DNA of 64,000 nucleotides, from the NCBI GenBank assembly GCA_038521825.1, contig JBCBKL010000016.1, positions 38,443 through 102,442 on the forward strand, read 5' to 3'. This DNA is from JBCBKL01 sp038521825. GTDB taxonomy: Bacteria > Pseudomonadota > Alphaproteobacteria > Rhodobacterales > Rhodobacteraceae. Shown here piece by piece: positions 23,932 through 31,942 of this stretch. The notes under the pieces are model-generated. The model ran no database searches, was not told where the DNA came from, and was given only the letters and a program-made list of their open reading frames with translations. Position 1 is the stretch's first letter. Each line of letters opens with the position of its first letter. Both the position numbers and the translations under genes were made by a program.

Positions 23932-24539
23932 CGTCCGATGAGACCGCGGCACTGCTGCAAGATCGTTTCTGGTTGGCAGTCGAGCATCTGATCTATCGCC
24001 ATGTCGCCCCGTGGGAACTGGATGAGGCGCTGGAGCAATGGGGTTACGCCAACGGGCCGTGTGCGGCGCAAGATGAAGTCGGGCTTGAGCAGGTGTTATG
24101 GCGCCGGGGCGACGTTTCATCACCCGTGCTTAAGCGCATGGTTGCGGAGGGTCGCCTGGGTCGCTCGCTTGGCTGGGGTTTTTATCGCTATCCTGGAGGC
24201 GGGGGTGCCGTGGTCGATCCCCTTATTGAGGATCTGATCCGCGAAGAGGCATGGTTTGCCAATTTTGAACGTCAGGACCTTGCGGACGAACAGGTCATAA
24301 GGCGGTCAAACGCGGAGCTGATTAACGCAGCACTCAGCCTGGTTGAGGATGGTCAAGGCAGCGCGGCCGAGATCAACCGGCTGACGATCAGCGCGACGGC
24401 CTTTCCCAAGGGCCGTGGGGGCGCGCTTGCCTATCTCGGCCGTATCGGGGCGCCTGCGGTTCTGGCGGATTTATCCGATGGGCTGGCCTGTCGGTTATTG
24501 CTCGAGTTGGCGGACAAGGGCGAACCGATCCTACGGTAA
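23928..24539 (+). CDS. Stand-alone 3-hydroxyacyl-CoA dehydrogenase C-terminal domain protein
   Basis: A 203-residue protein starting with TTG overlapping the boxR stop. It holds two copies of the helical C-terminal domain of 3-hydroxyacyl-CoA dehydrogenases: the first with ALEQWGYANGPCAAQDEVGLEQV and EGRLGRSLGWGFYRY, the second with NAELINAALSLVEDGQ. The N-terminal Rossmann NAD-binding domain that carries catalysis is absent, and no upstream frame could supply it. It therefore cannot be a complete dehydrogenase; it may form a dimerisation or substrate-binding partner for another enzyme, or be a relic. It overlaps the convergent DUF2165 gene by 9 bases. Confidence 0.7.
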   Translation: MTSDETAALLQDRFWLAVEHLIYRHVAPWELDEALEQWGYANGPCAAQDEVGLEQVLWRRGDVSSPVLKRMVAEGRLGRSLGWGFYRYPGGGGAVVDPLIEDLIREEAWFANFERQDLADEQVIRRSNAELINAALSLVEDGQGSAAEINRLTISATAFPKGRGGALAYLGRIGAPAVLADLSDGLACRLLLELADKGEPILR

Positions 24540-25019
24540 CAGCAGCAAGATCAGGGTGGCCAACCCCCAAAGAAGCATGAAGAAATGAGTGGCCTGTGCT
24601 TCGACGTGGCAGAACCAATAGCAGAAGTAATTCCCTACGATCAGGAACGTACCCCAAAGTGCGGTGAACCCAAGCGCTGCGCCCAGAGCGATAGTCCGCC
24701 CTGCTTCTGGCGAGTCCGTTTCCGCGAGCCCCATGAGTAGGCCAACCACGCCGATCCAAAGCGCGCCTGCGACCAGCACTTCAGCGATGACGATGAGGCG
24801 AAAAAGAAGTCGCTGGGTGACGCGGTTGGTTAGGGCACGCTGCGACATCCGGGCAAACTCATCCGGATAGTCGCGCTTGAGCCGGGCCATCGAGAGGACC
24901 TCGGCCGTATATTGTTCATTGATTTCGGGATGCAGGATGTTGTCACGCACACCAATCGTGAGCCATCCAGCGAGGAGTGCTGTGATGACGATGTGCACCA
25001 CGTCCATCATGACTTCCAT
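24531..25019 (-). CDS. DUF2165-type small integral membrane protein
   Basis: A 162-residue protein with four transmembrane segments (VVHIVITALLAGWLTIGV, a helix near 72-95, one near 110-130 and the C-terminal ATHFFMLLWGLATLILLLLP). The segment NYFCYWFCHVEAQATHF matches the DUF2165 family. The start at 25019 has GGAGAG at a normal spacing. Function unknown. It follows the orphan binding protein gene after a terminator, so it may be separately transcribed. Confidence 0.65.
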   Translation of the reverse strand: MEVMMDVVHIVITALLAGWLTIGVRDNILHPEINEQYTAEVLSMARLKRDYPDEFARMSQRALTNRVTQRLLFRLIVIAEVLVAGALWIGVVGLLMGLAETDSPEAGRTIALGAALGFTALWGTFLIVGNYFCYWFCHVEAQATHFFMLLWGLATLILLLLP

Positions 25020-25035
25020 ATCGGGCTCTCCAATG

Positions 25036-25060
25036 AAAAAGGGCCGCGCGATGGCGGCCC
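25036..25060 (-). terminator. Rho-independent terminator after the peptide-binding protein gene
   Basis: On the minus strand GGGCCGC (25060-25054) pairs with GCGGCCC (25047-25041), followed by five T (25040-25036). It lies 22 bases past the binding-protein stop and before the DUF2165 start. Confidence 0.75.
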
Positions 25061-25081
25061 TTCTGTTGCAATGTCAGTGCA

Positions 25082-26749
25082 TTAGGTCCAGGCGATTTGC
25101 CATGGCCGAATGACGAACGAGATATGGTGCTCGCCCCCGACAAGGCCTTCCTTCGTGTGGTTATAAAGCGATCGCCAGTAGGGCTGGATCGTCACGCCAT
25201 CGTCCTGAAGGATCTTCTCACCCTCGGCCATCAACTCACGCCGGGCATCGGCATCCGCTGTGGCCAGCGCTTTTTCGAGCACTGTGTCGAAGTCCGAGTT
25301 GGCATAGCCGAACTCGTTCCAGGCTTCACCCGATTTATAGGCCAGCGCCCAGATCTGAACGCCAAGCGGGCGGTGGTTCCAGTTGGTCGAGCTGAACGGA
25401 TACTTTGTCCAGTCGTTCCAGAACGTCGATCCGGGAAGGATCGTCCGCTTGACCTTGATGCCTGCGTCACGCAGCTGGGCCGCAACCGCGTCGGTCGTGT
25501 CCTTGCGCCATGCATCGTCGATCGAGGTCAGCTCGTGCTCGAAATCGGCCATACCGGCTTCTTCCAGCAGGGCCATCGCACCGGCAGGGTCAACGTCCTG
25601 CTTGGGCAGTTCAGCGTATTCCGGATGCATCGGGCCGACATGGTGGTTTTCGGCCGGGATACCGCGCCCGGCATAGCCAAGCTCCAGCAGAATCGAGTTG
25701 TCGACCGCCATCGAGAGCGCCCGGCGCACGCGCGCGTCCTCGTAGGGCTTCTTGCCGTCGACTTCCGCCAGTTGGTTCGGACGGATGACGATGGTCGCCG
25801 CCGTCACGATCTCGTTACGCTGCCAGCCGTCGAGCGTGTCGAAGATGTCGATGAACTCGCCTTCGATCGAGTAGGTCATATCGATCTCTTCGGCCTCGGC
25901 CGCCGCGACGAAAGCGGATGGATCGGTGCCGTAGTCGATATACTCGATGCGGTCCACGTAGGGCCCGCCCAACACTTCGGAGCCCCACCACGTGTGGCCT
26001 TCGTTACGCACCAGCGTTGCCTTGACCCCAACCTCAAGCGTTTCCGGCATGTAAGGGCCGGTGCCGATAGGGCTGGACAGGATATCGCCGCGCGGCGTGT
26101 CCGGGTGCAGGATTGCAGCAGGATAGTCCGCCATGCCCGGAATGATCGAAATATCGGGCCGCGGCAGGTTCAGCTTGATCGTGTGGCTGTCCACAATCTC
26201 GATCGAACCATCGATAGCCTTGTTCGTGTCCGGATCAATGAGCGTGCCCATCCGACCGGCCATCGAGTTGCCTTCGACGTCCTTTTCACACCAGCTGTTG
26301 ATGTTGTAGGCGATATGCTCGGCGGTCAGGTCGTCGCCGTTATTCCACTTGACGCCCTTGCGGACGTTAAGGGTGTATTGCGTGGCGTCGTCGTTGATTT
26401 CCCAGCTTTCCAGAAGGTGCGGGGTGAATGTCCCGTCATTTTCGTAGCCGACGAGATAGTCAAGCCAGCCGTTCGAAAAGTTCGCGATCTGCGACCAGTC
26501 ATATGTTCGGGGGTCCTTGAGTGCGCGGACCTCCATCTGGATGCGGACAGTGCCGCCCGTCTGGTGGGCAGCCGCCTGCGCTGCGGGTGCAGACAGGCCG
26601 AGCATCGCGTACGCAGTGGCCGACGTGGCGCCGAACGCGCTGGCGAGTGCCAGGAATTCGCGTCGGTTTACCGGGTCCGTCCCGGCGGACTGGGCCGAGT
26701 CAACAATCGACTTTGGAAGGGGTTTTCCCGTCCGGGTCAAGAATTGCAT
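25082..26749 (-). CDS. ABC transporter substrate-binding protein, family 5 (peptide/nickel type), Tat-dependent
   Basis: A 555-residue binding protein. The ATG at 26749 follows AGAGGAAAATC; a longer frame from 26794 lacks support. A twin-arginine signal is visible (NRREFLALASAFGATSATAYAMLG at residues about 28-52), unusual in being preceded by about 25 residues. The mature part is typical of DppA/OppA: NLRKGVKWNNGDDLTAEHIAYNIN-like segment, PIGTGPYMPETLEVG, DARVRRALSMAVDN. No permease or ATPase gene is adjacent, so it is an orphan. The terminator at 25036 closes its transcript. Confidence 0.85.
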   Translation of the reverse strand: MQFLTRTGKPLPKSIVDSAQSAGTDPVNRREFLALASAFGATSATAYAMLGLSAPAAQAAAHQTGGTVRIQMEVRALKDPRTYDWSQIANFSNGWLDYLVGYENDGTFTPHLLESWEINDDATQYTLNVRKGVKWNNGDDLTAEHIAYNINSWCEKDVEGNSMAGRMGTLIDPDTNKAIDGSIEIVDSHTIKLNLPRPDISIIPGMADYPAAILHPDTPRGDILSSPIGTGPYMPETLEVGVKATLVRNEGHTWWGSEVLGGPYVDRIEYIDYGTDPSAFVAAAEAEEIDMTYSIEGEFIDIFDTLDGWQRNEIVTAATIVIRPNQLAEVDGKKPYEDARVRRALSMAVDNSILLELGYAGRGIPAENHHVGPMHPEYAELPKQDVDPAGAMALLEEAGMADFEHELTSIDDAWRKDTTDAVAAQLRDAGIKVKRTILPGSTFWNDWTKYPFSSTNWNHRPLGVQIWALAYKSGEAWNEFGYANSDFDTVLEKALATADADARRELMAEGEKILQDDGVTIQPYWRSLYNHTKEGLVGGEHHISFVIRPWQIAWT

Positions 26750-26808
26750 GATTTTCCTCTCTGTTGGCGATGCCGTTTTGACACCGTTTCCCATTTATTT
26801 TTGGCGAG

Positions 26809-26846
26809 GGTGAGCGCCTCACCGCATTGGTGCAGTTGATCTGCAC
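26809..26846. promoter_or_regulatory. Two palindromic operator-like elements
   Basis: GGTGAG-CGC-CTCACC (26809-26823) and GTGCAG-TTGAT-CTGCAC (26830-26846) are both perfect inverted repeats, 6 bases apart. They lie in the 376-base divergent gap (26750-27126) between the binding protein and the RidA gene; nothing else is recognised in this gap. The regulator is unknown. Confidence 0.4.
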
Positions 26847-27126
26847 TTTCCCGCCAGCCCGTGTTTGGGCGACGTTTGCTAGTCTGCGTAACCAGACTTG
26901 GACGTCAACCCCAACTGCACGAAGGCGTGTATACAAATATCGGGGTCTTTTTTGCCGTTTGTTGTACGGAGCCGTCCCCTCACTGTCCAAAACCGCCGTC
27001 CTTCCCGTTCTCCGAGTGCTTTGGTGTTGTGTCAGGGCCTTGGTATCGCGCGTTAGTCGTCGAGTTTGCCCTTTTCATCGCCGCAACCCGCTGGGAGTAT
27101 CCCATCAGATCAAGGAGACCTACATC

Positions 27127-27516
27127 GTGCAGGAACTGACACCCAAAGGCATCGCACCGCCATTCGCACGCTACGCGCATGGCATTGCCCTCCCCCGGGA
27201 CGCTGAGATCGTGCGCACTTCGGGTCAGTTGGGTCTGGCGACGGACGGCACTGTGCCAGACGGGGCGGAGGCGCAGGCGACCATCTGCTTTGAGAACATC
27301 CGCGCAATACTGGCTGAAGCCAATTGTTCACCGACTGATGTCTTCCATCTGACGGCCTATGTGACCGGCAGAGAGCATATGGCCGGTTACATGAAGGCCA
27401 GAGACGCATTCCTCGCTGGCTCGGATGTGCTGCCGACATCGACCCTCTTGATCGTATCGGGATTCACCCGGCCCGAATTTGTTGTCGAGGTCGAGGTTTG
27501 GGCCGCTCGGACCTAA
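27127..27516 (+). CDS. RidA family protein
   Basis: A 129-residue protein from a GTG at 27127 with AAGGAG upstream; the much longer in-frame extension to 26827 would cross the operator region and is not convincing. It shows the YjgF/RidA fold with SGQLGLATDGTVPDGAEAQATICFENIRAILAEANCSPTDVFHLTAYV and the C-terminal RPEFVVEVEVWA containing the conserved glutamate. The conserved arginine of deaminating RidA proteins would sit in a DMG/DFxxVN region, but here the sequence is GREHMAGYMKARD, so true enamine deaminase activity is doubtful. It converges on the DUF2783 gene, overlapping it by 4 bases. Confidence 0.82.
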   Translation: MQELTPKGIAPPFARYAHGIALPRDAEIVRTSGQLGLATDGTVPDGAEAQATICFENIRAILAEANCSPTDVFHLTAYVTGREHMAGYMKARDAFLAGSDVLPTSTLLIVSGFTRPEFVVEVEVWAART

Positions 27517-27713
27517 CCATCGGGCCTGCTGAATCGCCGGGCCTCTTCGAAGATCTGCAAAATCCGGGCCGGATCACCGATCTCATTGGCCAGCATAAGA
27601 ACGAGACGGGCATTCAACGCGTGGCTCTGTTCGGTGCTCAAACCATCATGCGTTTCCATCAATGCCGCATATACGGCATCGCCAGCAGCGCCCAAACGGT
27701 CATCTAGTTTCAC
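27513..27713 (-). CDS. DUF2783 small protein, MhaB-like coupling subunit
   Basis: A 66-residue helical protein starting with GTG overlapping the stop of the FAD monooxygenase (GTGA). It reads DRLGAAGDAVYAALMETHDGLSTEQSHALNARLVLMLANEIGD, as in DUF2783. In Pseudomonas putida, 3-hydroxyphenylacetate 6-hydroxylase has a flavoprotein (MhaA) and a small coupling protein (MhaB) of about 60-70 residues; this gene and its partner at 27710 fit that pair. The function is inferred from size, coupling and the homogentisate genes nearby. Confidence 0.75.
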   Translation of the reverse strand: MKLDDRLGAAGDAVYAALMETHDGLSTEQSHALNARLVLMLANEIGDPARILQIFEEARRFSRPDG

Positions 27714-29302
27714 TGCGCCACTCCACGCGCCGTGTCCAAGGCGCGCTGCACATCAGACGTATCGGGAGTGTCGAAGACTGCGCAGATGTGCCCATCTGGC
27801 CGGACGAGGATTGCCCGGTCTGATCCGTATCGGCAGGCCATTAGACCACGCGGGTCGTCAAAGCAGGGGTAATCTGCCAATTGCGCGATTCCCAGACGAT
27901 CCACTCCGTCAATCTCAGGCAGTATCGCATCGCCAATTCCCAGTAGGACAAAGCGGCCCTGAGCCTCGTCAATAAGCCAGGTTTCGCCATTGTCACCGGA
28001 AAGCGGCGCGTCGACCAGCGGCAACCCAACCAGCGGATCGCCTCCGGTCTGAAGTGGCAGTTCCGTGAGCGAGCACGGCACAGACAGACGGCCAGAGTTT
28101 ATCAATTTTCGTGCGAAGGGCTGTTCAGAGGCGAGGTTGAGAACCTCGTTTCGGAACAATGCTTCGATTTCGGATTTTGGCGTCATAAAGTTCGTTGCTC
28201 GGCTGGAGTTCAGGATGTTCTCCTCTGAGCCATGCTGCCGCTCCTCGTCATAGCTTTCGAGAAGGCTTGGATCGGCTCCGTTCAATACCGCAGCCAGCTT
28301 CCAGCCCAGGTTGTCTACATCCTGGATGCCGCCGTTTCCCCCACGGGCACCGAAGGGGCTCACCACATGCGCGCTGTCACCGACAAATATCACGCGGTCG
28401 TGGACGAACCGCTCCAGCTTGGCGCAACGAAACTTGTAGACGCTCATCCAGTCGAGGCGGAATGGCTTTTCCCCGACGATGGCCTTGATCCGGGGGATAA
28501 CCTTTTCCTCGGTCGCTTCCTCAATCGGATCGGTATCGGGACCAAGCTGCAGGTCGATCCGGTAAATATTGTCGGGCTGACGGTGAAGCAGTGCGGATTG
28601 GCCATTGTGAAAGGGTGGGGCAAACCAGAACCAACGCTCGGGCGTGTCAGTCTCGAACGGCGATTGCTCCATCTCGACATCGACGATCAGAAAGTGCTCT
28701 TCGAACGTCTGGCCCTCAAAGGGTAACTTCATGCGCTGTCGGGTTGGACTTTTGGCGCCATCCGCAGCGACAAGGTAGCCAACCTCGATCGAATAGGCGC
28801 CATCGGGCGTTTCGATCTCAATCTCCACATGATCCGCGTGATTGCTGTGCCTGATGACCCTGTTGAGAAATCTCAGATCAATCAGATCGGGAAAGTCCTG
28901 CGCGCGCTCAATGAGGTATTGTTCGACGTAGTATTGCTGCAGATTGATGAAAGCCGGGTATTTATGCCCGGGTTCGGGCAGAAGATCGAAGTTATAAACC
29001 TCGTCCGCGCCATGGAAGAGCCGCCCGACCTGCCATGTGACGCCCTTCTCGAGCATTCGTTCGCCCACGCCCAGCCTGTCAAAGATCTCCAGCGTTCGCT
29101 TGGCCCAGCAGATTGCGCGCGATCCAACCGAGACCACGTTGTTGTCGTCAAGGACAACAGAGCGGACACCCTTGAGCGCGAGGTCGATCGCGAGTGCAAG
29201 ACCGATCGGCCCTGCACCGACGATCGCCACGGGCCAGCGCGGCTCAGCCTTAGTCAGACCGGGCGGCGCAACATAGGGAAAGGGCGCGTAATCATAGGCC
29301 AT
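27710..29302 (-). CDS. FAD-dependent aromatic monooxygenase, MhaA-like (3-hydroxyphenylacetate 6-hydroxylase candidate)
   Basis: A 530-residue class A flavoprotein hydroxylase. It has the N-terminal dinucleotide site VAIVGAGPIGLALAIDLALKG (residues about 25-45), the DG motif (GYLVAADGAKSPTRQRM) and the GD motif (VIFVGDSAHVVSPFGARGGNGGIQDVDNL). A C-terminal thioredoxin-like domain follows. The gene group with a homogentisate dioxygenase and fumarylacetoacetase downstream supports hydroxylation of 3-hydroxyphenylacetate to homogentisate. Other phenolic substrates (for example 3-hydroxyphenylpropionate) are possible. Confidence 0.82.
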   Translation of the reverse strand: MAYDYAPFPYVAPPGLTKAEPRWPVAIVGAGPIGLALAIDLALKGVRSVVLDDNNVVSVGSRAICWAKRTLEIFDRLGVGERMLEKGVTWQVGRLFHGADEVYNFDLLPEPGHKYPAFINLQQYYVEQYLIERAQDFPDLIDLRFLNRVIRHSNHADHVEIEIETPDGAYSIEVGYLVAADGAKSPTRQRMKLPFEGQTFEEHFLIVDVEMEQSPFETDTPERWFWFAPPFHNGQSALLHRQPDNIYRIDLQLGPDTDPIEEATEEKVIPRIKAIVGEKPFRLDWMSVYKFRCAKLERFVHDRVIFVGDSAHVVSPFGARGGNGGIQDVDNLGWKLAAVLNGADPSLLESYDEERQHGSEENILNSSRATNFMTPKSEIEALFRNEVLNLASEQPFARKLINSGRLSVPCSLTELPLQTGGDPLVGLPLVDAPLSGDNGETWLIDEAQGRFVLLGIGDAILPEIDGVDRLGIAQLADYPCFDDPRGLMACRYGSDRAILVRPDGHICAVFDTPDTSDVQRALDTARGVAQ

Positions 29303-29306
29303 CGGA

Positions 29307-29510
29307 CTAGTCCTTTTTGATCAGCTTTCTGAGGGTCCAGATCAGCGTACCGCCAAAAAACAGGCTGGCGATTCCGATGGTTTCGAATGCCGCTGGTCCT
29401 TGAGGCAGGCCACGAAACAGTATCGCTGCGGCCAGCAGGACAAGCCCAGCAACCGAGAACCAGAGGCGAAAGAGCAATTCCTTTCGGGTCGGCCCGTATT
29501 TGCTCGCCAT
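29307..29510 (-). CDS. Small two-helix membrane protein
   Basis: A 67-residue frame from ATG 29510 with GAGG upstream. It has two membrane segments (LWFSVAGLVLLAAAILF and FETIGIASLFFGGTLIWTL), a basic end (RKLIKKD) and no known domain. It lies between the MBL-fold enzyme and the MhaA-like gene with spacings of only 4 bases on each side, so it belongs to the homogentisate operon. An anchor or small transporter accessory role is possible. Confidence 0.6.
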   Translation of the reverse strand: MASKYGPTRKELLFRLWFSVAGLVLLAAAILFRGLPQGPAAFETIGIASLFFGGTLIWTLRKLIKKD

Positions 29511-29514
29511 AACC

Positions 29515-30465
29515 TCAACCCTGCAACTGTTCCCACATCTCGATATCGCGCTTGTCGGTCCAGATGCGGGGATGGGTGATGCCGCGTGCCTCGTCGTAGG
29601 CACGGCTGACGTTGAAGGGCAGGCAGTGTTCGTAGATCGCGTAGTCGCTGAATTTCGGGTCACACGCGGCGCGCACAGCATCCCATGCCTCTTTCAGCGT
29701 GCCCCCGCGCGCCGCGACGCGCGCCGCGGGTTTGTAGGTGCTAGCGACGAAGTCGCGTGTGTTTTCAATGGCGGTATTCACCATGTCCTGACCTACCAAT
29801 GCGTCGCCCCGGCCCGGCGCAATGGCGTCAACCTCGAAGGCCTTGATGGCGTCGAGCGTCCCGCTCCAGTCATTGAAATAGCCGTCTCCGCAATAGCAGG
29901 CGGAGTGGTATTCGACGATGTCGCCGGTGAACATGACGTTTTGGTCGGGAACATGGATCACCACGTCGCCGGCCGTGTGGGCCCGGCCCAGATGCATGAG
30001 TTCGACGCGGCGCTTGCCGAGATAAACGGTCATCCGGTCGTTGAACGCGGTGGTTGGCCAGGTGAGGCCGGGGATGCTCTCATGTCCTTCGAACAAGCGC
30101 GGAAAGCGTTGGAATTCGCTGTCCCAGTCTTCCTGCCCACGCTCGGCAACCATACCGCAGGCCATATCGGACATGATGATCTGATCGGCCTCGTAGGCGC
30201 TCGCCCCCAGAACCCGGACGGCATGGTAATGCGTGAGGGCGAGATGCGTGATCGGCTTGTCGGTCACTTCGCGGACCTTTTCGATCACCTTGTTGGCGAG
30301 GCGCGGTGTCGCCTGCGCTTCGACGATCATGACGCTTTCGTCGCCGATGATCACACCGGAATTCGGATCGCCCTCGGCCGTGAAGGCCCAAAGCCCCTCG
30401 CCCACCTCGATGAAGCTGATCTGTTTTTCCGCCATGTCGCCCTGGCTGGCGAATGCTTTGGTCAT
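29515..30465 (-). CDS. MBL-fold metallo-hydrolase with altered HxHxDH motif
   Basis: A 316-residue protein of the metallo-beta-lactamase superfamily. The usual HxHxDH motif reads THYHAVRVLG, so the aspartate and histidine of the second half are replaced by Val-Arg. Later ligands are visible in LGRAHTAGDVVIH and VMFTGDIVEYH. The substitution suggests a one-metal or shifted metal site, a feature I believe is common in this subfamily. It sits in the homogentisate cluster and probably acts on an ester or thioester intermediate. A start at M11 (MAEKQISFIEVG) is an alternative. Confidence 0.8.
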   Translation of the reverse strand: MTKAFASQGDMAEKQISFIEVGEGLWAFTAEGDPNSGVIIGDESVMIVEAQATPRLANKVIEKVREVTDKPITHLALTHYHAVRVLGASAYEADQIIMSDMACGMVAERGQEDWDSEFQRFPRLFEGHESIPGLTWPTTAFNDRMTVYLGKRRVELMHLGRAHTAGDVVIHVPDQNVMFTGDIVEYHSACYCGDGYFNDWSGTLDAIKAFEVDAIAPGRGDALVGQDMVNTAIENTRDFVASTYKPAARVAARGGTLKEAWDAVRAACDPKFSDYAIYEHCLPFNVSRAYDEARGITHPRIWTDKRDIEMWEQLQG

Positions 30466-30546
30466 GGTCTGTCATTCCTGTCGTTCATGCCAGAGGTCAC
30501 TCTCGGGAGCCTCCGGCGGGAGTATTTTTGGAACAATGAAAGCAAG

Positions 30547-31836
30547 TCATTGTTCATAGGGGTCGTCGAGCGCGGGCAGGATGGTGCCGCTGCATTCGCC
30601 AAATCCGATGCGGTAGCCGTCGCCCTGTGCGTGGCCCCGAAGTGTCAGGGTGTCTCCGTCTTCCAGAAAGCTGCGGGTTTCGCCGGTATCGAGCCTGATC
30701 GGCTCCTTGCCGCCCCAGCTCAGTTCTAGCAGGCTGCCGCGCTGGTGTTTTTCCGGCCCCGATATAGTGCCTGATCCGAGGAGGTCGCCCACACTCATTG
30801 GACAACCTGATGTGCTGTGATGGGCGAGTTGTTGGGCGGAGGAATAGTACATTTCTCCATAGTTTGTCCGTGCAATCGTGGTCGCTGGCTTGCCCTCCGG
30901 CGCAAGCGTAACCGACAAATCGATGTCATAGAGCATCGGCCCGGTGTCCTGTAGATGAGGCAAGAGCGGTTTTTCCCGCTGAGGTGTCTCAACCCGGAAT
31001 GGCTCGAGCGCTGCCTTGGTCACGATCCAAGGGCTGATGCTGGTCGCAGTCGCCTTTGCCTGAAAAGGCCCGAGGGGTTGGTATTCCCATGCCTGGATGT
31101 CGCGGGCCGACCAGTCGTTGAGCAGGACGTAGCCGAAGATCATCGAGTCCGCCTCGTCTACAGTGACAGGACCTTCGGAAAAGGTGCCGACGATGGCCCC
31201 CATTTCGAGTTCCAGATCAAAACGGGCGCTGGGTGCCAAACGTGGCACGTCGTCGTTGGGACCTTTCAACTGACCCCACGGGCGACGGATATCCGCTCCG
31301 GACAGAACGACAGAAGACGCCCGACCGTTATACCCGATGGGGATGTGCAACCAGTTGGGCGGCAGGGCGTTTTCTGGCCCCCGGAACATGGTGCCGACAT
31401 TTGTCGCGTGGTGCCGGCCAGCGTAGAAATCGGTGTATTCGGCGAGCCGGAAGGGCCAGCCCAGCGTCACATCCTTGATGGGCTGAAGAGCCCGGGCGCG
31501 GAGCTCTGGATTGTCCTTAAGGGCTGGATTGCCGTTTTCAGCCAGCAAGTCCGTCAGCCGGGCGCGGTAATCATCCCAATCCATCATCATCATGAAGGTG
31601 TTCCAGAACGTCGTCATCATCCCAGGATGCTGAATGTCAGGTGCATCGCGCAGGCGAGGGACGAGCAAACCCTCCGACTCCAGAACGGCAAGGTTGAGAA
31701 CCTGATCCCCGATGGCCGTCGCGCAGTAGTCAGTGCGGGGATCATCAGTATCGACCACACCATAGGGCAAGTTGTTCAGGGGAAAGTCGCAATCGGGATC
31801 GTTGGCGCTGGCCACCCAGCTTCGCATCAGGGGCAT
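30547..31836 (-). CDS. Fumarylacetoacetase
   Basis: A 429-residue enzyme that hydrolyses fumarylacetoacetate to fumarate and acetoacetate in the final step of homogentisate breakdown. Clear hallmarks are DWSARDIQAWEYQPLGPFQAK, the metal-site EMGAIVGT-like segment (LELEMGAIVG), FRGPENALPPNWLHIPIGYNGRASS and GDLLGSGTISGPE. The ATG at 31836 follows the tiny membrane-protein gene by one base; an ATG three codons later (31827) is also possible. The length matches the bacterial HmgB/FahA type. Confidence 0.93.
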   Translation of the reverse strand: MPLMRSWVASANDPDCDFPLNNLPYGVVDTDDPRTDYCATAIGDQVLNLAVLESEGLLVPRLRDAPDIQHPGMMTTFWNTFMMMMDWDDYRARLTDLLAENGNPALKDNPELRARALQPIKDVTLGWPFRLAEYTDFYAGRHHATNVGTMFRGPENALPPNWLHIPIGYNGRASSVVLSGADIRRPWGQLKGPNDDVPRLAPSARFDLELEMGAIVGTFSEGPVTVDEADSMIFGYVLLNDWSARDIQAWEYQPLGPFQAKATATSISPWIVTKAALEPFRVETPQREKPLLPHLQDTGPMLYDIDLSVTLAPEGKPATTIARTNYGEMYYSSAQQLAHHSTSGCPMSVGDLLGSGTISGPEKHQRGSLLELSWGGKEPIRLDTGETRSFLEDGDTLTLRGHAQGDGYRIGFGECSGTILPALDDPYEQ

Positions 31837-31837
31837 G

Positions 31838-31942
31838 TCAGTCTTTGTCTTTCCGATTTTTGCGCTGCAGGTACCGAAAGCCGAAGAAGAGGACCGCGAG
31901 GATGACGATCCAGAACAGCAAGTCGGCAAAGGCGGTTGTCAT
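31838..31942 (-). CDS. Single-pass 34-residue membrane protein
   Basis: A short frame starting at ATG 31942 with a strong GGAGGGAACC ribosome-binding site. Its start overlaps the stop of the MBL-fold gene (ATGA) and its stop lies one base before the fumarylacetoacetase start. The peptide is MTTAFADLLFWIVILAVLFF followed by a basic tail (RYLQRKNRKDKD), a typical single transmembrane helix with positive inside end. No homologue is recalled. Strong site and perfect packing in the operon argue that it is translated. Confidence 0.6.
   Translation of the reverse strand: MTTAFADLLFWIVILAVLFFGFRYLQRKNRKDKD

Noticed and set aside
25097..26839. 580-codon plus-strand frame
   Set aside because: Runs antisense to the clear family 5 binding protein gene; it is a GC-rich shadow of that coding sequence.
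26827..27126. N-terminal extension of the RidA gene
   Set aside because: It crosses the palindromic region; the GTG at 27127 gives the family-typical length.
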